DNA of 41,637 bases from CAYJRR01 sp964372275 [NCBI: uncultured bacterium] (GTDB lineage Bacteria; CAYJRR01), in assembly GCA_964372275.1 (NCBI GenBank), contig CAYJRR010000016.1, forward strand, positions 1-41,637, written 5' to 3'. Below the pieces are notes generated by a model, which worked only from the letters and a program-made list of their open reading frames with translations, was not told the origin of the DNA and made no database searches. Positions 1 through 10,249 of this stretch are shown piece by piece. Position 1 is the first letter of the stretch. Each line of letters opens with the position of its first letter. A program made the position numbers and the translations under genes.

Positions 1-529
1 TCATCGGACCGTCCTCCTCTCGCAGCTCGCGGAGGCGCGCGATCTGCGATTCGGTCAACTGGTTGCGGATGCGGACCAGCATCTCCAGATGCGCCGTCTT
101 CACCTGCCGCTCCAGGTCCATCAGCTTGCCGGCCTGCGCCAGCGCCTTCGCGGTGTCGACGCGCGTCTCGTCGAGCAGCGACGCCAGCTCCTCCTGGGCC
201 GCCTTCATCTTCCACTGCGCCTGGGTGATTGCCGTTTGCGCCCGGCCGATCTCGGCGGTGATCGCGTCCCGCTGACGGTCCTCGATCGACAGCTCCTTCT
301 GGTGGGCCATGATCAACTCCGGCGGGAACAGCTTGCGCCGGATCGGATCGTCGTCGTGCTCGCCGTTCGGTCCCGCGGGGGGGACGGGAGGAGGCGCCGG
401 GGGCTCGGGGGCCGCCGCCACCTCGTAGCGCCGGAGCGCCTCCTCCTCTCCGTTCCACGCCTGCGCGGCGGCCGAGGTGGCGGTGATCGACAGGAGAAAC
501 GCGGCGAGCGGTGCGGTTCGGATCGTCAT
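1..529 (-). CDS. Spy/CpxP-like periplasmic protein (3' end cut by window)
   Basis: The reading frame runs from an ATG at 529 off the left edge, with 176 codons visible. It starts with a signal peptide (about residues 1-22, cleavage near AAAQA), then a Pro-rich acidic stretch, then a long charged helix (about 75-155), then an LTESQ motif at residues 158-162. LTxxQ is the hallmark of the Spy/CpxP/ZraP family, which are periplasmic chaperones or metal-stress sensors. A strong AAGGAGGAG ribosome site lies inside the end of the upstream gene, and the start overlaps that gene's stop (ATGA), so translation is probably coupled. It is the third gene after an ECF sigma factor and a single-TM protein, an arrangement suggesting an envelope-stress regulon. 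The metal or stress signal cannot be read from the sequence. Confidence 0.75.
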   Translation of the reverse strand, partial: MTIRTAPLAAFLLSITATSAAAQAWNGEEEALRRYEVAAAPEPPAPPPVPPAGPNGEHDDDPIRRKLFPPELIMAHQKELSIEDRQRDAITAEIGRAQTAITQAQWKMKAAQEELASLLDETRVDTAKALAQAGKLMDLERQVKTAHLEMLVRIRNQLTESQIARLRELREEDGPM

Positions 530-828
530 GACTCCTCCTTCGTACCCAACTCCGGCGTGAAGCTCGTGAACTCGAGACCTGGCGTCTCGAGCAGGAAATC
601 GGTCGGCGCGACCCAGCCCGCGAGCGGGTCGCGGATCTCGGGCTCGCGCGGGAGCAGCAGGAAGACCGCCAGCGAGGCCAGCGCCGCGGCGAACGCCAAG
701 GCGACGCGGGGCCCTCGTCGCGACACGCCGGACGCCGGACCGGGACGGGCGGCGAGGCGGCGGAACGCGGGGACGGCCTCCCCGGCGTGGGCCTCGGCGA
801 TCGCGCGGCGGATCCGGTCGTCGCTCAT
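526..828 (-). CDS. Small single-TM protein, candidate anti-sigma factor
   Basis: This 100-residue protein has an N-terminal cytosolic part rich in Arg and Ala (1-41), one hydrophobic segment (about 42-60, ending in a Leu run), and a short C-terminal part of about 40 residues that would lie in the periplasm. Its start overlaps the sigma-factor stop by ATGA, and its own stop overlaps the start of the Spy/CpxP-like gene the same way. Its position directly after an ECF sigma gene and its topology suggest an anti-sigma or signal-transfer protein. The usual zinc-binding anti-sigma motif (HxxxCxxC) is absent, so this role is inferred from context only. Confidence 0.7.
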   Translation of the reverse strand: MSDDRIRRAIAEAHAGEAVPAFRRLAARPGPASGVSRRGPRVALAFAAALASLAVFLLLPREPEIRDPLAGWVAPTDFLLETPGLEFTSFTPELGTKEES

Positions 829-1322
829 GGCAATCCCTCGGCGTCGAGCCGGGCGAGGAGCGCCCGCTTCGCGCGGTCGTAGTGGACGCGCGCCGTCCCG
901 ACCGAGACCCCCATCGCCTCCGCCGCCTCCTCGACGGAGCAACCGGCGTAGAAGACGAGGTCGAGCACCTCGCGCTGCCGCGCGGGGAGCGCCGCAAGGT
1001 GCGACCGCACGCGCGCGCGGCGGCGGGCAACGGCGAGCTCCTCGTCGGGTGCCGGCGGGGCCGCGACCGCCGGCTGCTCGAACAGCCGCGCGAGGCCGAG
1101 CGAGCGGAACCACCGCCGCCGGCGACGGTCGGCGGCGGTCCGCCGGATCACCGAGAAGAGCCAGGTCTTCACCGACGACTGCCCGTCGAAGCGGGCGCGT
1201 CCGTCGAGCACCTTCAGGTAGGCGGACTGCAGCACGTCGGCGGCCTCCTCGCGGTCGAAGCAGCAGCAGGTCATGGCCCAGGCGAAGGCGGCCGGATGAA
1301 GCGATTCGAGCTCGGCTTCCAT
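825..1322 (-). CDS. ECF-type RNA polymerase sigma factor
   Basis: The 165-residue product has sigma-70 region 2 at about 22-70 (core pattern DVLQSAYLKVL and a KTWLFSVIRRTAADRRR-type helix) and region 4 at about 105-160 (LPARQREVLDLVF, then a helix-turn-helix with GVSVGTARVHYDRAKRAL). Length and domains fit the extracytoplasmic-function class. The ATG at 1322 is preceded by an AAGG-type ribosome site and was preferred over the long upstream extension, which reads through aconitase antisense. Three consecutive cysteines (residues 19-21) just before region 2 are unusual and could be redox- or metal-sensitive. It is divergent from acnA and heads a coupled three-gene unit. Confidence 0.9.
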   Translation of the reverse strand: MEAELESLHPAAFAWAMTCCCFDREEAADVLQSAYLKVLDGRARFDGQSSVKTWLFSVIRRTAADRRRRRWFRSLGLARLFEQPAVAAPPAPDEELAVARRRARVRSHLAALPARQREVLDLVFYAGCSVEEAAEAMGVSVGTARVHYDRAKRALLARLDAEGLP

Positions 1323-1442
1323 CGGTCCGCCCTTCGCGCGACTCGGGGCCTTTCGTCTTTCACCCCCTTCGTCGCGCCGGAAGGGCGACCATATGACAGA
1401 CGACCGCCGCGCGGCGAACGGGGCGGGAGAGCGGCGTCGTTG

Positions 1443-1451
1443 TGGTAGTTT
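1443..1451 (+). promoter_or_regulatory. Extended -10-like element before acnA
   Basis: TGG followed by TAGTTT matches an extended -10 (TGn then TAnnnT). It ends 9 bases before the acnA ATG, so the transcript would have almost no leader. No ribosome site precedes acnA, which fits. No clear -35 element is visible. Confidence 0.4.
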
Positions 1452-1460
1452 CGGGTCGCC

Positions 1461-4151
<2,691 letters not shown>

Positions 4152-4264
4152 AGCCGCTGCAGGGCGATGGACGCGCTCGAACGGGCGTAGAGCCGCTCGC
4201 CACGGCTCCACGGGGACGTACCCTGTCTCGTCGCCGTGGAGAACGACCAAGGGCGTCGCGAAGG

Positions 4265-4270
4265 TATAAT
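4265..4270 (+). promoter_or_regulatory. Consensus -10 (TATAAT) six bases before a start codon
   Basis: A perfect TATAAT is followed by six bases (TGAGGG) and then the ATG at 4277. Transcription normally begins about 7 bases after the -10, which would put the first base at or beside the ATG and give a leaderless message. No -35 hexamer with normal spacing is evident. Confidence 0.5.
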
Positions 4271-4276
4271 TGAGGG

Positions 4277-5341
4277 ATGGCGAGAGTGCGCCGTGCCGCC
4301 AGTTCGGGGTTGCTGGTCGCTCTTTCGACCGTCGTGGTGCTCGGCGGACCGCGCGCGGACGCCCAGATCCTTCTCGATTGTCGCGGCGGCGAGGTTTCGG
4401 TCCAGCCTGCGCTGGCGGAGCTCTCGGCGGTTATCGACCAGTCCGTTCGGCGACAGTCCACGCCCTCAGCGGCCGGGCAGACTGCCGCGACCATCGGATC
4501 GAACGCCCTCGCGTTTGGGAAAGGGGTGGTGAAGGGTTTTGCCACCGGTGTCGCGGTCACCGCCGCCATGACCGTGCTCGCGGCGACCGCGCCGGCATGG
4601 GTCACAACCGCGGTTACCGTAGGAACGGTCGCACTGGGGGCATATGGCGCCTACCGGCTGGCCACGAGCTGGAACGGAATGAGCTCCCGGCACCGCTGGG
4701 AAACTGCCGGCGCCGTCGTGGGCGGTCTGTTGTCCGCCACGCCGCCGGTGACCCGCACCGTTCAGATGGGGGTATCGGGTGCGATGACGCGTTTGGGTAT
4801 CGGCGCCCGCGGCGGCCTTGCGCGCGTGCCGACCTATCCAAAACCGACCCGGGCCCAGCTGGAGAAGGTCCTGGCTGAATCGAAGAGGATTGCCCAGGAC
4901 GACGCTTTGCTCGACGCCGTGCTCGCCGCTGCGAAGAAGAATGGAGGAAGCGCGCCGCCGACGCAGGACCTTGCGTTCACCACTCTCACGGGCGACGACA
5001 CCGTGCTTCTCCAGATCGCGGAGAAGAATCTTCTGTCCGGACGGGCCCTGGGACGACCGCCCGGGCCGAACGCCGACGCAATCTGGTTCAAGGAGGGAAC
5101 GCCGTTCTACGGCGAAGGGATCACGCTGGTGATCCCGAAGGCGAGGTTGATGGAGTACGGCGCCGTCGAATCGGTGGGGCTTGCGGGGCAGTCCGGGGTG
5201 ATTCGCGTTCCCCACGAGGCGGTACCGGGAGGGATTCCCATCGGCGAGTTCGCCATCGTGGAGTCGATCGGAAGAGGATTCGTGAAACCCCTCTACACTC
5301 CTCCAGGCTGGAAAGGCCCGATCGGACCGACGCTCCCCTGA
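4277..5341 (+). CDS. Secreted protein of unknown function with glycine-rich hydrophobic core
   Basis: The 354-residue product is not recognised. It has an N-terminal signal sequence (about 1-30, ending ADAQ), a Cys in ILLDCRGG, and a stretch of Gly/Ala-rich hydrophobic segments (about 75-175) that looks like two or three membrane-interacting helices. A polar C-terminal part follows (about 190-354) with IWFKEGTPFYGEG, VPHEAVPGG and GEFAIVESIG near the end. Signal, hydrophobic core and compact polar C-terminus recall secreted effectors or polymorphic toxins, but no known toxin motif can be named and no obvious immunity gene follows. Its base composition is less extreme than that of acnA, which could mean later acquisition. 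A TATAAT sits just upstream. Confidence 0.75.
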   Translation: MARVRRAASSGLLVALSTVVVLGGPRADAQILLDCRGGEVSVQPALAELSAVIDQSVRRQSTPSAAGQTAATIGSNALAFGKGVVKGFATGVAVTAAMTVLAATAPAWVTTAVTVGTVALGAYGAYRLATSWNGMSSRHRWETAGAVVGGLLSATPPVTRTVQMGVSGAMTRLGIGARGGLARVPTYPKPTRAQLEKVLAESKRIAQDDALLDAVLAAAKKNGGSAPPTQDLAFTTLTGDDTVLLQIAEKNLLSGRALGRPPGPNADAIWFKEGTPFYGEGITLVIPKARLMEYGAVESVGLAGQSGVIRVPHEAVPGGIPIGEFAIVESIGRGFVKPLYTPPGWKGPIGPTLP

Positions 5342-5507
5342 TCGTCTGAGGCGGAGCGCGGAACGGTATTCGATTTCGCGATAGCGGCGCCCGAGAATCG
5401 TCTCCTCGGCGCGCGAAAGGCGGCCGGGAATGCGTGGGATCTTGGCCGCCGGTGTGCGGCTCCTCACCGGTACGCACGATGCAGCGCAACCGATGCGGAG
5501 GGTGACG

Positions 5508-6773
5508 ATGGCGACGAGCATGCGCGTGACGGTGGCGTCGGTGGCAGGCGCGTGGCTGTGCGCCGGCTGCAACGACGCCGGGCTCTACGTCGGCCCGGCC
5601 GACCTGCGGGTGGAACCGGCGGCGATCGACTTCGGGCGGGTCCGGGTGGGCTCCGAGTCGGCGTCGGTCCTCACCGTGCGCAACGTCGGCGGCTCGCCGC
5701 TCCGGATCGACGGCGTCGACGGGCTCGACACGGGGGACGCCTTTCACGTCGACGGGCCGGTGGACGCGGCGGCGGTGGTGCTCGATCCGGGCGAGACGCT
5801 GGCGCTCGAGGTGCGCTTCCTGCCGCCGACGCCGGGACCTCGCAACGCGGAGCTCGCGATCCGGAGCGACGATCCCGACGAACCGGCGGTGGCGATCCCG
5901 GTCGCCGGGACGGCGTTCGCCGTGCAGGTGGACGAGATCGCGCAAGGGGCGCAGGTCCCGGCCGACATCCTGTTCGTCGTCGACGATTCGGGCTCGATGG
6001 GGGACGAGCAGTCGAAGCTCGCGGCGTCGTTCGACCGATTCGTGCGGTGGCTGACCGGGATCGACCTCCGCTTCCACCTGGGGGTGGTCACCACCGACAT
6101 GTCGGCGCCGCAGCGCCGCGGACGGCTCGTTGGATCGCCGGCGGTGCTGACCGACTCCACGACCGACCTGGTCGCGCGCTTCAACCAGAACGCGCGGGTC
6201 GGAACGGCCGGGTCGGGGCAGGAGCAGGGGATGGAGGCCGCGCGGCAGGCGCTCTCGGCGCCGCTGCTCGCGAACGAGAACGCCGGTTTCCTGCGCGCCG
6301 AGGCAGACCTGTTCGTCGTCTTCGTCTCCGACGAGGAGGACCAGTCGCCGCTGCCCGTCGCCGACTACGCGGCGCGGCTCGCGGAGACGAAGGAAGGCGA
6401 TCCGGACCGCGTCTTCGTTGCCGCCATCGTCGGACCGTCCCCCGCCGGCTGCCACGACGCCTCGGGGAACGCCGACGCGGGGACGCGCTACCTCGACCTG
6501 GCGGCGAGGACCGGCGGGCTCGCCGGCTCGATCTGCGAGCCGGAGTTCGCGACGACGCTGGAGTCGCTGGCTTTCGAGATCGCCGCCCCGCGCGCGGAGT
6601 TCCCCTTGAGCCGGGTGCCGGACGCCGAAACGATCGCCGTGTGGGTCAGCGGGCAGCCGCAGGCCGAGTACCGCTGGGAGTACCTCGCCGACCGGAACGC
6701 GATCGCCTTCGCCGAAGCCCACGTCCCGCCGTACGGCGCGCGGGTGCGGATCGAATACGAGACGAGCGAATGA
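5508..6773 (+). CDS. VWA-domain lipoprotein with ASH/HYDIN-like domain
   Basis: The ATG at 5508 was chosen because GGAGGG lies 5 bases upstream; the frame stays open to 5430. The 421-residue protein begins with a short hydrophobic signal ending LCAGC (Cys21), a lipobox-like site. Residues about 35-125 form an immunoglobulin-like ASH/HYDIN-type domain (AIDFGRVRVGSESA, LTVRNVGGSPL). From about 150 there is a von Willebrand A domain with the metal-binding DDSGSMG motif (Asp159, Ser161, Ser163) and a later VFVSDEEDQSP segment. The family is usually cell-surface or periplasmic and often called choice-of-anchor D protein. Its ligand is unknown. It is convergent with the ureohydrolase gene. Confidence 0.85.
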   Translation: MATSMRVTVASVAGAWLCAGCNDAGLYVGPADLRVEPAAIDFGRVRVGSESASVLTVRNVGGSPLRIDGVDGLDTGDAFHVDGPVDAAAVVLDPGETLALEVRFLPPTPGPRNAELAIRSDDPDEPAVAIPVAGTAFAVQVDEIAQGAQVPADILFVVDDSGSMGDEQSKLAASFDRFVRWLTGIDLRFHLGVVTTDMSAPQRRGRLVGSPAVLTDSTTDLVARFNQNARVGTAGSGQEQGMEAARQALSAPLLANENAGFLRAEADLFVVFVSDEEDQSPLPVADYAARLAETKEGDPDRVFVAAIVGPSPAGCHDASGNADAGTRYLDLAARTGGLAGSICEPEFATTLESLAFEIAAPRAEFPLSRVPDAETIAVWVSGQPQAEYRWEYLADRNAIAFAEAHVPPYGARVRIEYETSE

Positions 6774-6810
6774 GCGGCGGCGCACGCTGGCGCGCCGGAG
6801 GCGGCGGGAC

Positions 6811-7845
6811 TCACCGCGCCGAGGCGAGTGTCCAGCCGCACAGCTTGTAGAGGACGCGGGCCCCGACGTTGGCGTCCCATTCGTCGCCGTCGGGACCGGG
6901 GGCGACCTCGTTCAGGTCGAATCCCACGATGCGGCGTCCGGTGCGGACGACGCGGGCGAGAAGCGCGCACGCCTCGTGGAAGTCGAGGCCTCCGGGCACC
7001 GGTGTCCCGGTGTTCGGGCAGAAGCGCGGATCGAGTCCGTCGATGTCGAACGAGACGTAGACCCGTTCCGGGAGCGCCGCCACGATCTCGTCGCAAATCG
7101 CCGACCACCGCTCGCCGTCCTGCTTGCGCGCGGCGAGGGTGGCGTCGAAGAAGGTGACGATCCGTCCCTTCGAGGCGGCGATGGCGTCCGCCTCCGCCTT
7201 GCAGAGATCGCGGATCCCGACCTGCACCAGCTTCGTCACCGGCGGGATCCGCCGGGTGACGTTCGCCATGATCGAGGCGTGCGAGCCTTCGAACCCTTCG
7301 TAGGCGACGCGCAGGTCGGCGTGCGCATCGAGGTGGAGGATCCCGAACGGCGCTTCCTCCGACAGCCGGCGGATCGCGCCGAACGGGACGGAGTGGTCGC
7401 CGCCGAGCACGCCGACGATCTTCCCGCGCGCGCGCTCGCGGTCGACGGCGCGGTAGACGGCGTCGTCGAGACGCGCGCTCGCGGCGTTGACCCGGGCCCG
7501 CGCGCCCTCCAGGGCCGCATCGCCGTCGACGCGGCCGCCGAGGGCGATCACCTTCTCCGCGTCGGCGCGCGCCTCGCGGTTCCAGCGTTCGATCTCCTCC
7601 GCGATCGGCAGCATGGCGATCCCGCGCCGCCAGAGCTCCCCCAGCTCGACGTCGAACAGGTCGAGCTGGTGGCTTGCCGCGCGCACCGCCGCCGGCCCCT
7701 TCGAGGTTCCGGGGCGATACGACGTGGTCGCGTCCCACGGCACCGGCACGACCACCAGCTCCGCCTGCTCGGGCGAGAAGGGGAGTCCGAACAGCCCCGC
7801 GTCGGCGGGCGGGCACTGGTCGGGATCGAAGGGTGCGTCGCCCAC
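6811..7845 (-). CDS. Arginase/agmatinase/formimidoylglutamase-family ureohydrolase
   Basis: A GTG start at 7845 gives 344 residues, typical of the family. The binuclear manganese-site motifs are all present: GGDHS (148-152, His151), DAHAD (173-177) and SFDIDGLDP (265-273), followed by NTGTPVPGG. The enzyme should hydrolyse a guanidino or formimino group from arginine, agmatine or formiminoglutamate; the sequence does not decide which. The extra loop between about 85 and 140 is Arg/Ala-rich. The upstream frame is open but has no convincing start. It is divergent from transaldolase with 103 bases between the start codons. No polyamine or histidine-degradation gene is nearby to fix the substrate. 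Confidence 0.88.
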   Translation of the reverse strand: MGDAPFDPDQCPPADAGLFGLPFSPEQAELVVVPVPWDATTSYRPGTSKGPAAVRAASHQLDLFDVELGELWRRGIAMLPIAEEIERWNREARADAEKVIALGGRVDGDAALEGARARVNAASARLDDAVYRAVDRERARGKIVGVLGGDHSVPFGAIRRLSEEAPFGILHLDAHADLRVAYEGFEGSHASIMANVTRRIPPVTKLVQVGIRDLCKAEADAIAASKGRIVTFFDATLAARKQDGERWSAICDEIVAALPERVYVSFDIDGLDPRFCPNTGTPVPGGLDFHEACALLARVVRTGRRIVGFDLNEVAPGPDGDEWDANVGARVLYKLCGWTLASAR

Positions 7846-7897
7846 GCGCGAACGAATGACACAAACGCCGTCCGGCGCGCAACCGGGAACGGGCTTG

Positions 7898-7910
7898 CCC
7901 CCTGCGGGGG
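7898..7910. repeat. GC palindrome in divergent intergenic region
   Basis: CCCCC-TGC-GGGGG forms a perfect 5-bp stem with a 3-base loop between the ureohydrolase and transaldolase genes. A related hairpin (TCCCC-GTGCG-GGGGA) lies at 22095-22109. It may be a REP-like element or a regulatory hairpin. Confidence 0.4.
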
Positions 7911-7948
7911 ACTCTGCAACTCTTCCGCCCCTTCGAGGGAGGTCCCAC

Positions 7949-9076
7949 GTGTCGAACCCCAACCGCATCGCTCGCCTGGCGGAGCTCGGGCAGAGCGTCT
8001 GGTACGACTTCATCAAGCGCGACCTGCTCACCGGCGGCGAGCTCAAGCGCCTGATCGAGGAGGACGGGCTGCGGGGGATGACCTCCAATCCGACGATCTT
8101 CGAGAAGGCGATCGGCGGGAGCACGCTCTACGACGGCGACCTCCGGGCGCGGAAGGGGATCCCGGCGCCGCTGGCGGCCGAGGCGGTGATGGTGGCCGAC
8201 GTCCAGCGCGCGTGTGACCTGTTCCGGCCGCTGTTCGACCGGGTCGGGGGGAAGGACGGCTTCGTCTCGATCGAGTGCTCGCCGGCGAACGCGAACGACG
8301 CCGAGGCGACCGTCGCCGAGGCGAAGCGGCTCTGGGTCTCGGTCGATCGGCCGAACCTGATGGTGAAGATCCCCGGCACGGCGGCGGGCGTCCCTGCCAT
8401 CCGCCGGACGCTGGCCGACGGGATCAACGTCAACGTGACGCTGCTCTTCTCGGTGGAGCGCTACGCCGAGGTGATGGAGGCCTACCTGTCGGCCCTGGAG
8501 GACCGGGTGCGCGCCGGGAAGGCGATCGACCGGCTGCACTCGGTGGCCAGCTTCTTCGTCAGCCGCGTCGACACCAAGATCGACAAGCGGCTCGAGCCGA
8601 TCCTCGCCGGCGGCGGCGCGAAGGCCGACCTCGCCCGCACCGTCGAGTCGAAGATCGCGATCGCCAACGCCAAGGTCGCCTACGCACGCTTCCGGACGGT
8701 CTTCGCGGGTGGCCGGTGGGAGGCGCTGCGGGCCAAAGGCGGGAACCTGCAACGGCCGCTGTGGGCCTCGACCTCGACCAAGAATCCGACGCTCCCCGAC
8801 ACGCTCTACGTCGAGACGCTGATCGCTCCCGACACGGTGAACACCGTTCCGCCCGAGACCTACGTCGCCTACAAGGAGCACGGCGACCCGCGGGTGCGGA
8901 TCGGCGACGATCTGGACGCCGCGCACCGCCAGATCGCCGCCCTTCCCGAGCTGGGGATCGACCTGGCGGCGGTGACGCGCGACCTGGAGGTCGAGGGGGT
9001 CGCCGCCTTCGCCAAATCGTTCGACGCGCTGCTGCAGGCGGTCGCCGCCAAGCAGTCGGCGCTCGCCGCGTCCTGA
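7949..9076 (+). CDS. tal: Transaldolase
   Basis: Transaldolase transfers a dihydroxyacetone unit between sugar phosphates in the non-oxidative pentose phosphate pathway. The GTG at 7949 has a strong GAGGGAGG ribosome site just upstream and gives 375 residues, matching the longer single-domain bacterial type rather than the ~215-residue TalC type. Seen motifs are TSNPTIFEKAI near residue 45, the Schiff-base lysine Lys140 in LMVKIPGT, and INVNVTLLFS. The C-terminal WASTSTKNP segment is also typical. The chain looks complete. The probable gluconokinase at 28062-29582 would feed the same pathway, but the two are not linked. Confidence 0.95.
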   Translation: MSNPNRIARLAELGQSVWYDFIKRDLLTGGELKRLIEEDGLRGMTSNPTIFEKAIGGSTLYDGDLRARKGIPAPLAAEAVMVADVQRACDLFRPLFDRVGGKDGFVSIECSPANANDAEATVAEAKRLWVSVDRPNLMVKIPGTAAGVPAIRRTLADGINVNVTLLFSVERYAEVMEAYLSALEDRVRAGKAIDRLHSVASFFVSRVDTKIDKRLEPILAGGGAKADLARTVESKIAIANAKVAYARFRTVFAGGRWEALRAKGGNLQRPLWASTSTKNPTLPDTLYVETLIAPDTVNTVPPETYVAYKEHGDPRVRIGDDLDAAHRQIAALPELGIDLAAVTRDLEVEGVAAFAKSFDALLQAVAAKQSALAAS

Positions 9077-9201
9077 GTTCCCGCCGCGGAGCCGCGCGCG
9101 AGGCGCCGTTCGTTCAGGAGAGGCCGAACGGCTCGCCCATCGAGTACGTCGCGTTCGCGATGAAGGCGACCGTCGAGTTCATCGGCGTCCCCGAGGCGCG
9201 A

Positions 9202-9210
9202 TGATACAAG
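9202..9210 (+). promoter_or_regulatory. Extended -10-like element before the ABC importer operon
   Basis: TGA followed by TACAAG resembles an extended -10 and ends 7 bases before the GTG start at 9218. The message would be leaderless or nearly so. There is no ribosome site before this GTG. The hexamer lacks the conserved final T, so support is partial. Confidence 0.35.
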
Positions 9211-9217
9211 TTCGGCG

Positions 9218-10249
9218 GTGGTCTCCTCGCCCGGCGCGGTCCGCATCCTTCCTTTCCTCGCGACGACCATCTCCGTCGCCGTGCTCGCCGCCGGCTGCCG
9301 CGTGGAGTTCGGCGCACGGGGGGAGCGCGAGGACGCGGGCGAAGGCCACGTCGTCCGGGTCTACACCTCGATCTACAAGGAGGTGATCGACGCGCTCGAG
9401 CCGGCGCTCGAACGGAGGCTGGCGGCGACGAGTCCGGGAACGCGGGTCGAATGGTTTCAATCGGGTAGCGAAAAGGTGGCGACGCGGCTCGATGCGGAGT
9501 TCGCCTCGGGTGGGAGTCCGTGCGACCTGCTCCTCACCAGCGATCCCGGATACTACGCGCGCCTGAAGGACGACGGTCGTCTCGTCCCCTACGTTTCGCC
9601 GGCGGCGCTCAAGCAGCCTCGTTCGTTCGTCGATCCGGACGGCGCTTGGGCCGTGGCGCGCCTCTCGACGATGGTGATCGGCGTCTCGCCGAAGGCGGAA
9701 CGCCGCCCGGAGACCTTCGGCGAGCTCGCGACCGGACCGTGGCGGGTGACGATCGGCGACCCGCTCTCGTCGGGCACCTACCTGAGCACGGTGTCGGCGC
9801 TGTCCGGATCGATCGGCTGGGACTGGTTCCGGCGCCTGAAGGCGAAGGGGACGGTGGCGAGCGGCGGGAACGCGTCGGTGCTGCAGCGGCTGGAGAACGG
9901 CGAGGCCGAAGCCGGCGTGGTGCTGCTCGAGACGCTGCTCGCGGCGAAGTCACGCGGAAGCGGCGTCGCGATCGTCTTCCCGGCGGACGGCGGCGTGGTG
10001 GTGCCCGGCCCGATCGCGCTGCTCACCCACGCCCGCCGCTCGGAGGCTGCGCGCGCCGTCTACGACGCGTTCCTCTCGGACGACGTGCAGCGGCTGATCG
10101 TGGAGAAGGGATACATGCATTCCCCCGACCCCGCGCTTCCGCCGCCGACCGGCAGCCCGCCGCTGGAACGGCTGCTCGCCGCGCGGCCCGCCGTCGTCGG
10201 AACGACCGCGTCGGTGAAACGGACGTTCGACGAGATCTTCTTCCGATGA
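9218..10249 (+). CDS. ABC transporter substrate-binding lipoprotein (ferric-iron type)
   Basis: The 343-residue protein has a lipoprotein signal ending LAAGC (Cys27) and then an extracellular solute-binding fold beginning VVRVYTSIYKEVIDALEPA, the opening seen in FbpA/AfuA-type proteins. Other family-like segments are CDLLLTSDPGYY and WRVTIGDPLSSGTYLST. It would be tethered to the inner membrane and hand its ligand to the downstream permease. Iron, thiamine and 2-aminoethylphosphonate binders all share this family, so the ligand is uncertain. Its stop overlaps the permease start (ATGA), which makes a three-gene operon. Confidence 0.88.
   Translation: MVSSPGAVRILPFLATTISVAVLAAGCRVEFGARGEREDAGEGHVVRVYTSIYKEVIDALEPALERRLAATSPGTRVEWFQSGSEKVATRLDAEFASGGSPCDLLLTSDPGYYARLKDDGRLVPYVSPAALKQPRSFVDPDGAWAVARLSTMVIGVSPKAERRPETFGELATGPWRVTIGDPLSSGTYLSTVSALSGSIGWDWFRRLKAKGTVASGGNASVLQRLENGEAEAGVVLLETLLAAKSRGSGVAIVFPADGGVVVPGPIALLTHARRSEAARAVYDAFLSDDVQRLIVEKGYMHSPDPALPPPTGSPPLERLLAARPAVVGTTASVKRTFDEIFFR

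Noticed and set aside
4190-4208. GAGCCG/CGGCTC hairpin after acnA as a terminator
   Set aside because: The stem is only 6 bp and there is no T-run, so it was not annotated.
5430-5507. Earlier start for the VWA lipoprotein
   Set aside because: The GGAGGG site at 5497-5502 and the signal peptide both point to 5508.
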